Below, piece after piece: positions 32,423 through 40,315 of a stretch of DNA of 64,000 nt. Both the position numbers and the translations under genes were made by a program. Source of the stretch: Anaerocolumna sp. AGMB13020 (GTDB lineage Bacteria > Bacillota > Clostridia > Lachnospirales > Lachnospiraceae); NCBI RefSeq assembly GCF_033100115.1, contig NZ_CP136910.1, positions 4,653,001 through 4,717,000 of the forward strand. Direction: 5' to 3'. How positions within the stretch are numbered: position 1 is the first letter of the stretch; each line of letters opens with the position of its first letter. The notes under the pieces were generated by a model. That model saw nothing but the letters and a program-made list of their open reading frames with translations. It was not told where the DNA came from and made no database searches.

Positions 32423-33253
32423 ATGCCGTCAACTTATGCTCATTACAGACTAGGTAAAGAAGTGGTACTTTCTTTACCTGAAGGATTACGGGATATAATT
32501 AATAAACATATAGAACTGTACGATATCGGTCTTCATGGGCCGGATATTCTTTTTTATTACAAGCCTTTTTATGAAAACCGGGTGAATCAGACCGGGTTTG
32601 GCATGCATGAGGAGCCGGGAAAGTATTTCTTTGAAGGCGCCGGAAATATCATCAGAGGGAAAGAAAAGAAGGAAGCTCACCTGGCTTATATTTTCGGGTT
32701 TATCTGCCATTTTGTTCTGGATAGCCAATGCCATGGTTATATCGAGGAGAAGATCGAAAGAAGCGGAGTCAGTCATACGGAAATTGAAGCGGAGTTTGAC
32801 AGAGAATTGCTTCAAAGGGATGGCTACAATCCGATAAGCAAGTCCCTGACAGATCACATTCTTCCCTCTGAGAATAGCGGTAAGGTGATATCGGAATTCT
32901 TTCAGGATATTTCAGCGGAAGAAATAATCCTATCCTTGGAAGCTATGAAACATTACAATCAGATGCTGCGGGCACCCAGGCTATATCAACGTCTGGTTAT
33001 CTATGGAATTCTTGCGGTCACTGGGAATTATAAAGAAATGCACGGGTTGGTTATGAACAGAAAGGCAAATTTAAGCTGTGAAGACAGTACGGAAATGTTA
33101 AAGCGGCTGTATGTTACAGCTGTCGGGGAAGCTATCCGGCTTATTACAGAATATGATGAATATATAAGGCAGAAGCAACCTCTGGATATCAGGTACCGTC
33201 AAACCTTCGGGTCTAAGGACGAGGAGATGTTGAAGGGGGAAAGACTGGCATGA
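32423..33253 (+). CDS. Zinc-dependent phospholipase C-like protein
   Basis: A 276-residue helical protein of the Zn_dep_PLPC family (bacterial phospholipase C/S1-P1 nuclease fold). Conserved metal-ligand phrases are THYAHYRLG near the start (here STYAHYRLG), LHGPDILFYY, and IFGFICHFVLDSQCHGYIE with His and Asp ligands. There is no secretion signal, so it is probably intracellular, unlike secreted phospholipase C toxins; the substrate is unknown. GGAGGT lies before the ATG. It overlaps the start of a broken MFS gene by 4 bases, implying a former two-gene operon. Confidence 0.82.
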   Translation: MPSTYAHYRLGKEVVLSLPEGLRDIINKHIELYDIGLHGPDILFYYKPFYENRVNQTGFGMHEEPGKYFFEGAGNIIRGKEKKEAHLAYIFGFICHFVLDSQCHGYIEEKIERSGVSHTEIEAEFDRELLQRDGYNPISKSLTDHILPSENSGKVISEFFQDISAEEIILSLEAMKHYNQMLRAPRLYQRLVIYGILAVTGNYKEMHGLVMNRKANLSCEDSTEMLKRLYVTAVGEAIRLITEYDEYIRQKQPLDIRYRQTFGSKDEEMLKGERLA

Positions 33254-33641
33254 AAATAAAACTGACCAGACTGGAAAAGAGTTGGGTTCTTTATGACGTA
33301 GTAAACTGCGTTTACCCTCCTGCTTTCAACGATTATTCCTATTTATTGTGACTATCTGGCGGAGCAGCAGAATTTTAACCAAAATTATTCCGGCGGAGAA
33401 AGCCGGTGAGTATTTCGGTATTATGGATATCTGCGGACAAGGGGCTTCTTTTCTTGGTACTGCATTGGTAAGCATAAGTTCACAGCTGACTGGAAGTATC
33501 AATAAAGGTGTTGGAGCCGTTGCTGTCTTGTTCGTAATCGGAATACTTTTGTTTCGCAAGGCAATCTCTATGCGCAGTAATACCGAGGATAAAAATAATA
33601 CAGTAGATGATGAGATATGTCTAAAGGAACAAAAAGTCTGA
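33250..33641 (+). pseudogene. UMF1/Atg22-type MFS transporter with large internal deletion
   Basis: The start ATG at 33250 overlaps the previous stop and reads LTRLEKSWVLYDVVN, the typical UMF1-type N-terminus, then breaks up and meets a TGA at 33349-33351. From 33348, in another frame, comes the C-terminal part SSRILTKIIPAEKAGEYFGI and GQGASFLGTALVSISSQLTG, ending at 33641. About 300 residues between are missing, so a deletion with frameshift has destroyed the gene. Confidence 0.85.
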
Positions 33642-33863
33642 AAGGCCAGGCATACATATTCGATAAACGGGCAGCTTTACAATGGGGTAAAGCAGCCTGA
33701 AACAATTAGATATGTAAATGAAATAGAAATTAATTCTGGAAAAAAATAAATACACTCAATGTTATTTGCGGCAGCAGCCCAGGACAGCCTGGGGAATCAA
33801 GGGTATAAATGATGAAAAATTATCAAAAGAAGCAGTTACCAAGAGAAACCGTGTAATAGAGAC
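33642..33863. other. Intergenic region with two small inverted repeats
   Basis: It contains CCCAGG-ACAG-CCTGGG (33778-33793) and an imperfect GCTTTAC/GTAAAGC hairpin near 33672-33698. Neither has a T run. Nothing else is recognised. Confidence 0.4.
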
Positions 33864-33918
33864 TTGACACATAACATTTGAGATGATAATATAACACTGT
33901 TATATAACGGTGTTATAT
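33864..33918 (+). promoter_or_regulatory. tetR promoter with 30-bp near-perfect palindromic operator
   Basis: TTGACA (33864-33869), 17 bp and TAATAT (33887-33892). From 33889 to 33918 runs a palindrome beginning ATATAACAC and ending GTGTTATAT around a TTATATAA core, imperfect only at one symmetric pair. It covers the -10 and start point, the expected site for TetR autorepression. Confidence 0.8.
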
Positions 33919-33934
33919 TTAAGGAGGCAGTAAA

Positions 33935-34555
33935 ATGACAGAACAGGAACAATCAACCAAAGAGCGTATATTACAGGCAGCCAGAGAAGAATTCTTAAGA
34001 GTGGGATTTCAGAATTCCTCTTTGCGTTCTATTGTGAAGGCAGCCGGTGTGACGACCGGAGCATTTTACGGTTATTATCCGGATAAGATCTCTTTGTTTG
34101 ACGCCCTTGTGAAAGAACCTGCAGATCAACTCTATGAGATTTACTTAAAGGGACATGACTATTTTGCAGAACTGCCACCGGAAAGAAAGATAACTGAAAT
34201 GAAGGAGATCACCAAGACCGATGTAATAGAGTGTTTCGATTATGTCTATGAACATTTTGATGCCTTTAAGCTGCTTGTATGCTGCAGTGAAGGTACTTCC
34301 TATGAAGATTACCTGCATCGTCTTGCCGAAGTTGAAGTTAATAGTTCCTATATCTTTTTTTCCTGTTTCGAAAATATGGGAAGGACTGCTCCCGTTATGC
34401 CGGATGATTTGAATCATATGCTGGCCAGCGCTTATTTATCCGGATTTTTTGAAATCGTAGTACATGATATGCCAAAAGAAGAAGCCTGGACTTATGTGGA
34501 TAAACTTACTGATTTTTTTGCCGCAGGCTGGAAGGACTTGCTGGGATTTTCTTAA
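33935..34555 (+). CDS. TetR-family transcriptional regulator
   Basis: A 206-residue TetR protein. The helix-turn-helix is in residues 10-55 (KERILQAAREEFLRVGFQNS, VTTGAFYGYYPDKISLFDAL). The C-terminal ligand domain is helical and rich in aromatic residues. AAGGAGG precedes the ATG. It lies just upstream of a two-gene ABC system on the same strand but is separated from it by a terminator, and that system has its own promoter with a different operator, so it may or may not control it. Confidence 0.9.
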   Translation: MTEQEQSTKERILQAAREEFLRVGFQNSSLRSIVKAAGVTTGAFYGYYPDKISLFDALVKEPADQLYEIYLKGHDYFAELPPERKITEMKEITKTDVIECFDYVYEHFDAFKLLVCCSEGTSYEDYLHRLAEVEVNSSYIFFSCFENMGRTAPVMPDDLNHMLASAYLSGFFEIVVHDMPKEEAWTYVDKLTDFFAAGWKDLLGFS

Positions 34556-34595
34556 GGTGTGTCCGAAGAGGTAGAGTATTGTGCTGCAGATACTA

Positions 34596-34630
34596 AAAGG
34601 GGTAGGCTTAGTTTGCCCCTCTATTTTTTT
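34596..34630 (+). terminator. Terminator of tetR
   Basis: AGGGG (within 34597-34602) pairs with CCCCT (34616-34620), followed by CTATTTTTTT. The T run overlaps the -35 of the next promoter. Confidence 0.7.
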
Positions 34631-34659
34631 GATGTAAATGTTAGCAACATCTAACATTT
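34629..34659 (+). promoter_or_regulatory. Promoter of ABC pair with GTTAG-N6-CTAAC operator
   Basis: TTGATG (34629-34634), 17 bp and TAACAT (34652-34657) form a promoter. AAATGTTAG (34636-34644) and CTAACATTT (34651-34659) form a perfect 9-bp-arm inverted repeat with a 6-bp spacer, covering spacer and -10. The core repeat matches that at the siderophore operon promoter (5246-5261). Confidence 0.7.
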
Positions 34660-34674
34660 TGAGGAGGATAATTT

Positions 34675-36441
34675 ATGTCAGAGAAAAAATTACAAAGTAA
34701 AAAGCCTGGGACCGCTGCAAGGCTGGCAGAATATGCGGGAGAGCATAAAAGAGAATATGTGCTGTCAGTAGTACTTGCAATTTTAGGGGTCGGTGCCGGT
34801 ATGGTGCCTTATTATGCGGTGTCACGAATGATTGTCCTGTTGTTGGAGGGAAATAAGGAGTACCGCGTATATCTTGTCTGGAGCGGTGTAATGGCTCTTG
34901 GATTCTTAGGAAAGGCTGCTTTTCACAATATTTCAACAACAATGTCTCATAAGGCTACCTTTGCCGTTATCTCAGAAGTCAGAAGACGAATCGGCAAGAA
35001 GCTGAAGTTGGTGCCTATGGGGTATGTTCTTGACACACCTTCCGGTAAATTCAAGAACATTATGGTTGAAAAGGTAGACAGCATAGAACCGACCCTGGCA
35101 CATGTACTGCCGGAAATGACATCCAATCTGCTGGTTCCCATTGCCATTGTGATCTATCTCTTTGCAATTGACTGGCGTATGGCATTGATATCACTGATAA
35201 CTCTTCCTGTTGGTGCAGTGTGTTATATGGGGATGATGAAGGACTATGAACCACGTTTTGCTGAGTACGTAAGAGTTGGACAGCATATGAATGCTACAGC
35301 AGTAGAATACATAAATGGTATTGAAGTAATCAAAGCTTTTGGACAGTCCGCCTCTTCTTATAATAAATTTACGGATGCAGTCCGTCACAATGCTAACTAT
35401 GGTCTGGACTGGATGAAGGAAGTACAGCTGTATTTTTCCATGGGAATTGGAATCTGGCCGGCAGTGCTCATCGGAGTGCTTCCGGCAGGCTGTATCTTTT
35501 ACCGCAACGGTTCTCTGTCAGCCGGTGATTTCATTACGATAATGATTCTGGCGCTTGGTATTATGTCACCACTTCTGTCAGCAATGTATTATACCGATGA
35601 TCTTGCCAAAATAGGTATTATTGTTGGTGAGATAGGAGATATACTGGAGGAAAAAGAACAGGAACGTCCGGAGCAAAGAGCTTCCTTAAAGGGACTCGAT
35701 ATCAAGCTGAACAACGTCACCTTTGGTTACAAAGAAAAAGAGGTACTTCATGGAGTGAATCTTTCGCTTCCAGCTGGTACTGTTACGGCTTTCGTTGGCC
35801 CCTCCGGTGGAGGAAAATCCACTATAGCAAAGCTGATTGCTTCCTTTTGGGATGTCACCACCGGTTCTATTACCATTGGTGGGGTAAAGCTGAGTGATAT
35901 ACCGCAGTCCCAACTGATGGAGCTGATTGCTTATGTTGCCCAGGATAATTACTTATTCGACCAGAGTATTCTTGATAATATAAGACTGGGAAATCCGGAG
36001 GCAACAGATGAACAGGTCATAGAGGCTGCAAAAGCTTCCGGCTGCCATGAATTTATTTTGGGACTGGAGAACGGCTATCATACCATCGCAGGAGGTGCAG
36101 GCGGTCATCTCTCCGGCGGTGAAAGACAACGGATAACCATTGCACGTGCCATGTTAAAAAATGCCCCGATTATTATTCTGGATGAAGCAACTGCTTATAC
36201 TGATCCGGAAAATGAAGCAGTTATCCAGAAGGCAGTTGCCAGACTGGTTGAAGGAAAGACACTGATTGTGATTGCACATCGCCTGTCAACCATTACAGAT
36301 TCCGACCAGATCGCGGTTATTAAAAGCGGCCGGGTTGCCGGTGTGGGGACTCATGAGGAGCTCTTAAAATCAAATCCTTTATATAGTGAACTGTGGCAGG
36401 CACATATCAGTTCCAAAGACAGAATAGAAGGAGGACAATAA
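34675..36441 (+). CDS. ABC transporter ATPase-permease, IrtA/YbtP-like, subunit 1
   Basis: A 588-residue half-transporter: membrane domain (about 30-310) and ATPase domain with Walker A GPSGGGKST, signature LSGGERQR and Walker B IIILDEATAYTDPENEA. The DEATA-x-x-DPENE ending is typical of the heterodimeric pairs that include mycobacterial IrtAB and Yersinia YbtPQ, which import siderophores despite an exporter fold; this family placement is from memory. AGGAGG precedes the ATG. The promoter shares an operator with the siderophore operon at 5.2 kb, which supports a role in iron. The second subunit follows after one base. Confidence 0.82.
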   Translation: MSEKKLQSKKPGTAARLAEYAGEHKREYVLSVVLAILGVGAGMVPYYAVSRMIVLLLEGNKEYRVYLVWSGVMALGFLGKAAFHNISTTMSHKATFAVISEVRRRIGKKLKLVPMGYVLDTPSGKFKNIMVEKVDSIEPTLAHVLPEMTSNLLVPIAIVIYLFAIDWRMALISLITLPVGAVCYMGMMKDYEPRFAEYVRVGQHMNATAVEYINGIEVIKAFGQSASSYNKFTDAVRHNANYGLDWMKEVQLYFSMGIGIWPAVLIGVLPAGCIFYRNGSLSAGDFITIMILALGIMSPLLSAMYYTDDLAKIGIIVGEIGDILEEKEQERPEQRASLKGLDIKLNNVTFGYKEKEVLHGVNLSLPAGTVTAFVGPSGGGKSTIAKLIASFWDVTTGSITIGGVKLSDIPQSQLMELIAYVAQDNYLFDQSILDNIRLGNPEATDEQVIEAAKASGCHEFILGLENGYHTIAGGAGGHLSGGERQRITIARAMLKNAPIIILDEATAYTDPENEAVIQKAVARLVEGKTLIVIAHRLSTITDSDQIAVIKSGRVAGVGTHEELLKSNPLYSELWQAHISSKDRIEGGQ

Positions 36442-36442
36442 G

Positions 36443-38173
36443 ATGATTGGTACCATTCGTAAATTTTTTGCTTTTGCCGGTAAACGAGGCGACTTAATGA
36501 AAAAGGGAATCCTTCTGGCAGTTATTAATTCTGTTTTTCAGGCATTTCAGATATTGGCTATGGCAGTAGTGCTGCGAGCCATAACAGAAGGAAATGTTAC
36601 GGCAGGAACCGCCTGGACTTCTTTTGGTATCATGTTCGCCAGTATGGCAGGTGCAATATTAACCAGACAGCGGGCAACCATGGCACAGGCGCAGGGAAGT
36701 TTCTACATGTGTGCGGATAAACGGTCTGAAATGGGTGACCGAATGAAATATATGCCTATGGGGTACTTTAACGATAACAGTCTGGGAAAAATAACGGCAG
36801 CCATAACGTCTACCATGGAGGACGTACAGGATATAGCACCAAGAGTTATGGATAAGATAATACATGGTTATGTCCATTCCGCAGTAATAACTGTGATGCT
36901 TCTTGTATTTGATTGGCGTATCGGACTGATTATTCTGGGAGGAATTCTCTTATTCATAGGAGGAAATTCTCTCATGCAAAAAAAATCCAGAAAGATTTCG
37001 CCTGCCAGAGTAGCAGCCCAGACGACCCTGGTGGGAGCAATTCTTGAGTATGTACAGGGAATTAGCGTAGTAAGAGCCTTTAATCTGGGGGAATCTGCAA
37101 GCCACACCTTAGAGAAAGCAATTGCAGACTGTGAGAAAAATAACGTTCGTTTAGAGCTTGCTTTTATACCATTTATGCTCCTGCAAAGTATCCTGCTTAA
37201 ATTCGTCAGTGTGCTAATAGCAATCGCAGCCATTGGATTCTATCTGTCAGGAACAATGGAACTTATAACCTGCCTGTTAATGCTCATATCAGTATTCTTG
37301 ATCTACAGTCAGCTGGAAACTGCCGGAAGCATGTCCTCACTACTGCGCTCTGTAGACATAGCCATTGACAGAGTAGACGAAATAGGAAATTCACCGATCA
37401 TGGACAGCAGGGGGAAGAATATAAAACCTGCCAACTTTACCATTGAAGGAAAAAATGTAAGCTTCTCCTACGAGAAACGAAAGATACTAAAGGAGGTATC
37501 TTTTACGATCCCCTCCGGCACCACGACTGCTATCGTAGGGCCCTCCGGCGGAGGAAAATCCACACTGTGTAATCTTATCACCAGGTTCTGGGACGTAGAA
37601 GAAGGCTCCATTACCTTAGGAGGAAAAGATATCAGGGAGTATACCTTAGACAGTCTGCTGTCAAATTTCAGCATGGTATTCCAGAAGGTGTATCTGTTCA
37701 ATGATACTGTGCTGAACAATATTAAATTTGGTAAACCGGAGGCTACCTTAGAGGAGGTACAAAAAGCAGCCAGGAAGGCGAGATGCCATGATTTTATCAT
37801 GTCGCTTCCAGAAGGGTATAATACAATGGTAGGTGAAGGCGGAGCCAGTATGTCCGGTGGTGAGAAGCAGAGAATTTCTATTGCCAGGGCAATACTAAAA
37901 GATGCTCCCATAGTAATTCTGGATGAAGCAACGGCAAATGTGGATCCGGAGAATGAGAGCAGACTGCAGGAAGCAATTGCAGAAATGACAAAAAATAAGA
38001 CGATTATTATGATAGCCCATCGACTTAAGACCGTTCAGAACGCGGAGCAGATACTGGTTTTGGAGGAGGGAAGGATTACACAGAGAGGTACCCATAAACA
38101 GCTTTTGTCCCAGGGCGGCTTATATGCCAGATTTGTAGGGATGAGAGAAGAAGCTATGGGCTGGAAGCTGTAG
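36443..38173 (+). CDS. ABC transporter ATPase-permease, IrtB/YbtQ-like, subunit 2
   Basis: A 576-residue half-transporter with six membrane helices and an ATPase domain: Walker A GPSGGGKST, signature MSGGEKQR, Walker B IVILDEATANVDPENES, and H-loop IMIAHRL. Both subunits appear catalytically complete. It starts one base after subunit 1, with AGGAGG inside the end of that gene, so it is coupled. Whether the pair imports ferric siderophore, exports one, or moves another peptide-like compound is not decided by sequence. Confidence 0.83.
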   Translation: MIGTIRKFFAFAGKRGDLMKKGILLAVINSVFQAFQILAMAVVLRAITEGNVTAGTAWTSFGIMFASMAGAILTRQRATMAQAQGSFYMCADKRSEMGDRMKYMPMGYFNDNSLGKITAAITSTMEDVQDIAPRVMDKIIHGYVHSAVITVMLLVFDWRIGLIILGGILLFIGGNSLMQKKSRKISPARVAAQTTLVGAILEYVQGISVVRAFNLGESASHTLEKAIADCEKNNVRLELAFIPFMLLQSILLKFVSVLIAIAAIGFYLSGTMELITCLLMLISVFLIYSQLETAGSMSSLLRSVDIAIDRVDEIGNSPIMDSRGKNIKPANFTIEGKNVSFSYEKRKILKEVSFTIPSGTTTAIVGPSGGGKSTLCNLITRFWDVEEGSITLGGKDIREYTLDSLLSNFSMVFQKVYLFNDTVLNNIKFGKPEATLEEVQKAARKARCHDFIMSLPEGYNTMVGEGGASMSGGEKQRISIARAILKDAPIVILDEATANVDPENESRLQEAIAEMTKNKTIIMIAHRLKTVQNAEQILVLEEGRITQRGTHKQLLSQGGLYARFVGMREEAMGWKL

Positions 38174-38192
38174 CTTTTAGGTCTTTCCTATC

Positions 38193-38262
38193 ATACAAAA
38201 TCCATGAATCCCGGTTAAGGCTTAATCCCTTGCCTTGACAGTGTTTCGTGGATTTTGTATTA
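38193..38262 (+). terminator. Nested long-hairpin terminator of ABC pair
   Basis: ATACAAAATCCATGAA (38193-38208) pairs with TTCGTGGATTTTGTAT (38245-38260) over 16 positions, with an inner TAAGGC/GCCTTG stem in the loop. There is a T-rich 3' arm but no long T tail. Confidence 0.65.
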
Positions 38263-38332
38263 GTCATTGAGTTCAAATGGAGCTTTTGTAAAATAAGTTT
38301 CCCGTGATAAGTAATGGGGTTAAGGCATATTA

Positions 38333-39310
38333 TTAGTGAATATAATAATCGCTGACCAACAGATCTTTTATTATTTCTGTAGGTATTTCGAATTCTACGA
38401 TTCCCATATAGCCCGGTGCAACATCATATTCGTTAAAGGAAATAACCAGTTTTCCATCTTTATTGATATAGAAGTTCTGGTCTGAGGCGATGGTCTTAAA
38501 GTCATCCGTCATACCATCCTCCAGAAAATAAAGCTTGCCATCTTTCCCTTTCATTTGTTCCTTCATCTGATCGATTATATTTTTGCTTATTGTATTAATA
38601 TATCCGCTGTCCTTAAACAGACTTGAAAGTGTCAATACCAGCTGATTCTTTTTATCAATCGTGTCATAATGGATGCTTTCACTTCCGGAGGCGGCTATTT
38701 CAGTTTTTTCACTGGCTAAGACCAGAAGTGCATCCGAATCGAGAACAACCTTGTAATCGGAGAAAAGTGCAGTATTGGCATTCTTTAGATCGTCTGTACC
38801 GATTTTATCCAGGAACTCTTCGTACAATCTGGTATTTTCTTCAAGATATTTCTGGTTCAGCATGTCCTCAAGCTCTTTGTCCGACAATCCTGTTACCTGA
38901 GGGATATTTAACTGAGCTTCATGATGTTCATCCTTGTAGCTATATTCCCGGAAGGTAACTACTTTTACAAAGCTGCCGATGGCAGGAACCTCTGCCATGG
39001 CTTTGGCAGCCGCAGGGCTGATATTTACGGTTATGATAAGCAGTGCGGCCGCAGAAGCAACAGTGGAAATCACACCAGTGGAGAGATGATGTATCCACTT
39101 TCTGCAGCGTAATTTAGTCTGTTCCAGTCTAAGGGAGTTTTTTACCAGAAGCTCCAGTTCTTTAGGAATGTCCTGGCTTTCATAAGTATCTTTCAATTTC
39201 CTTAATGTTTCATGGGGGATGGTTTTGTTAGTATTGCTTTGGTTATTTTCTTGTATCGAGGTTTCTATTTTTACATTGTTGACGCTGAAGGTTTTATTAT
39301 TATTTTTCAT
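38333..39310 (-). CDS. rsiV: RsiV-like anti-sigma factor (DUF3298/DUF4163)
   Basis: A 325-residue single-pass membrane protein: cytoplasmic N-terminus (1-80) that would hold the sigma factor, membrane helix near residues 85-105 (STVASAAALLIITVNI), then an extracellular DUF4163/DUF3298 domain ending YMGIVEFEIPTEII. In Bacillus and C. difficile such RsiV proteins bind lysozyme, which triggers their cleavage and release of SigV. The start at 39310 is chosen for AAAGGGG 6 bases upstream. The sigma gene lies 55 bp upstream on the same strand. Confidence 0.85.
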   Translation of the reverse strand: MKNNNKTFSVNNVKIETSIQENNQSNTNKTIPHETLRKLKDTYESQDIPKELELLVKNSLRLEQTKLRCRKWIHHLSTGVISTVASAAALLIITVNISPAAAKAMAEVPAIGSFVKVVTFREYSYKDEHHEAQLNIPQVTGLSDKELEDMLNQKYLEENTRLYEEFLDKIGTDDLKNANTALFSDYKVVLDSDALLVLASEKTEIAASGSESIHYDTIDKKNQLVLTLSSLFKDSGYINTISKNIIDQMKEQMKGKDGKLYFLEDGMTDDFKTIASDQNFYINKDGKLVISFNEYDVAPGYMGIVEFEIPTEIIKDLLVSDYYIH

Positions 39311-39365
39311 ATTTACCCCTTTCGTAAATACCAAATTTCAAAATTTGATATTCCTCAATCCGTAG

Positions 39366-39863
39366 TTAAATAGGTTTGTGTGTCTTTAATTCCACTTTAA
39401 GCTGTTTCAGTGCAGAATATAGCTTTGTTTTAACTGTGTTTTCATTCTTACCGAGAATCTGTGCGATTTCCTGAAGCTTTAAATCTTCAAAGTATCGCAG
39501 TATAATAATGATACGACTCTCAGGAGATAATCTCTCCATGGCATTATGAAGATCCAGGTCTTCATAAGAGTCCTCTGTTTGATAATCTAAATGCTCCCAT
39601 TCAGCCTCATCCAGATAGGCATATTTTTTATTCTTTCTTATAAAATCCAGAGAAGTATTTATGACGATCCGATAGAACCAGGACTTTACATAAGAAGCCT
39701 CCTTTAAAGCTCTTCGGGAGGAAAAGGCCCTGACAATGGAGTCCTGTACAATGTCCAGGGCATCTTCCCGGTTTCTGACATAGCTAAAAGCTAGTCGGTA
39801 ATAATTGTCCTGATTATGAAGGATAAATTCAGCCAATTCTTCATAAGTGATTTGGAGTTTCAT
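39366..39863 (-). CDS. sigV: ECF sigma factor, SigV-like
   Basis: A 165-residue ECF sigma factor: region 2 YRLAFSYVRNREDALDIVQD and VKSWFYRIVINTSLDFIRK, region 4 LSPESRIIIILRYFEDLKLQ and ILGKNENTVKTKLYSALKQL. There is no extra C-terminal domain. With the RsiV-like gene it should direct a cell-envelope stress response, probably to lysozyme. No O-acetyltransferase target gene is in the window. GAGAGG precedes the ATG. Confidence 0.92.
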   Translation of the reverse strand: MKLQITYEELAEFILHNQDNYYRLAFSYVRNREDALDIVQDSIVRAFSSRRALKEASYVKSWFYRIVINTSLDFIRKNKKYAYLDEAEWEHLDYQTEDSYEDLDLHNAMERLSPESRIIIILRYFEDLKLQEIAQILGKNENTVKTKLYSALKQLKVELKTHKPI

Positions 39864-40315
39864 AGTATCCTCTCAATCCGCTGCCCAAAGAGACAGGGTC
39901 GTGGAAAATCAGATTGTCTGTACTCACCACTGGCTCTTATAGCGGAAACGTGTTATTATTTGAAGTAACGGGCATGCATGTGTTGTCTTCTATATATAAG
40001 ACGTATTATGATGGAAAAAAGTTTTATAATAAATAGTATAAGATGAATTATTTACAGGTAAACATTAGACAGGCTTATTAACACTTTAATATATATTAAT
40101 TTCAATTATAAAAACAGCTGTGTTATAATGAGATAAGATTTTATGGCAGTAGAATAATGCTATCCCTGTTAACATAACAGATATTTGGCGGATAAAACCC
40201 TGCCGTTTTGGAGAATAAAAAGCAAGAGCTTATAAGAAAATTATCAGCAGCCTTAGAGTAACATTCAGTGACAGTTGAAGGATAACGTGAGCAAAGATGG
40301 GAATGGAGGAACAAC
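39864..40315. other. Divergent region between sigV and purL
   Basis: About 450 bases that should carry both promoters. A TATAAT lies near 40123. GGCGG..CTGCCG (about 40189-40211) could form a small hairpin. I looked for a purine riboswitch and a PurR box and found no convincing match. Confidence 0.4.

Noticed and set aside
34554..34570. Fourth copy of the MITE-like family, from GGTGTGTCCGAAG after tetR
   Set aside because: Only a 12-15 base resemblance to one terminal repeat; the internal part and the other end are missing.
39864..40315. Purine riboswitch or PurR box before purL
   Set aside because: I looked for the purine aptamer core and loop sequences and for a PurR-type palindrome; neither is present in recognisable form.
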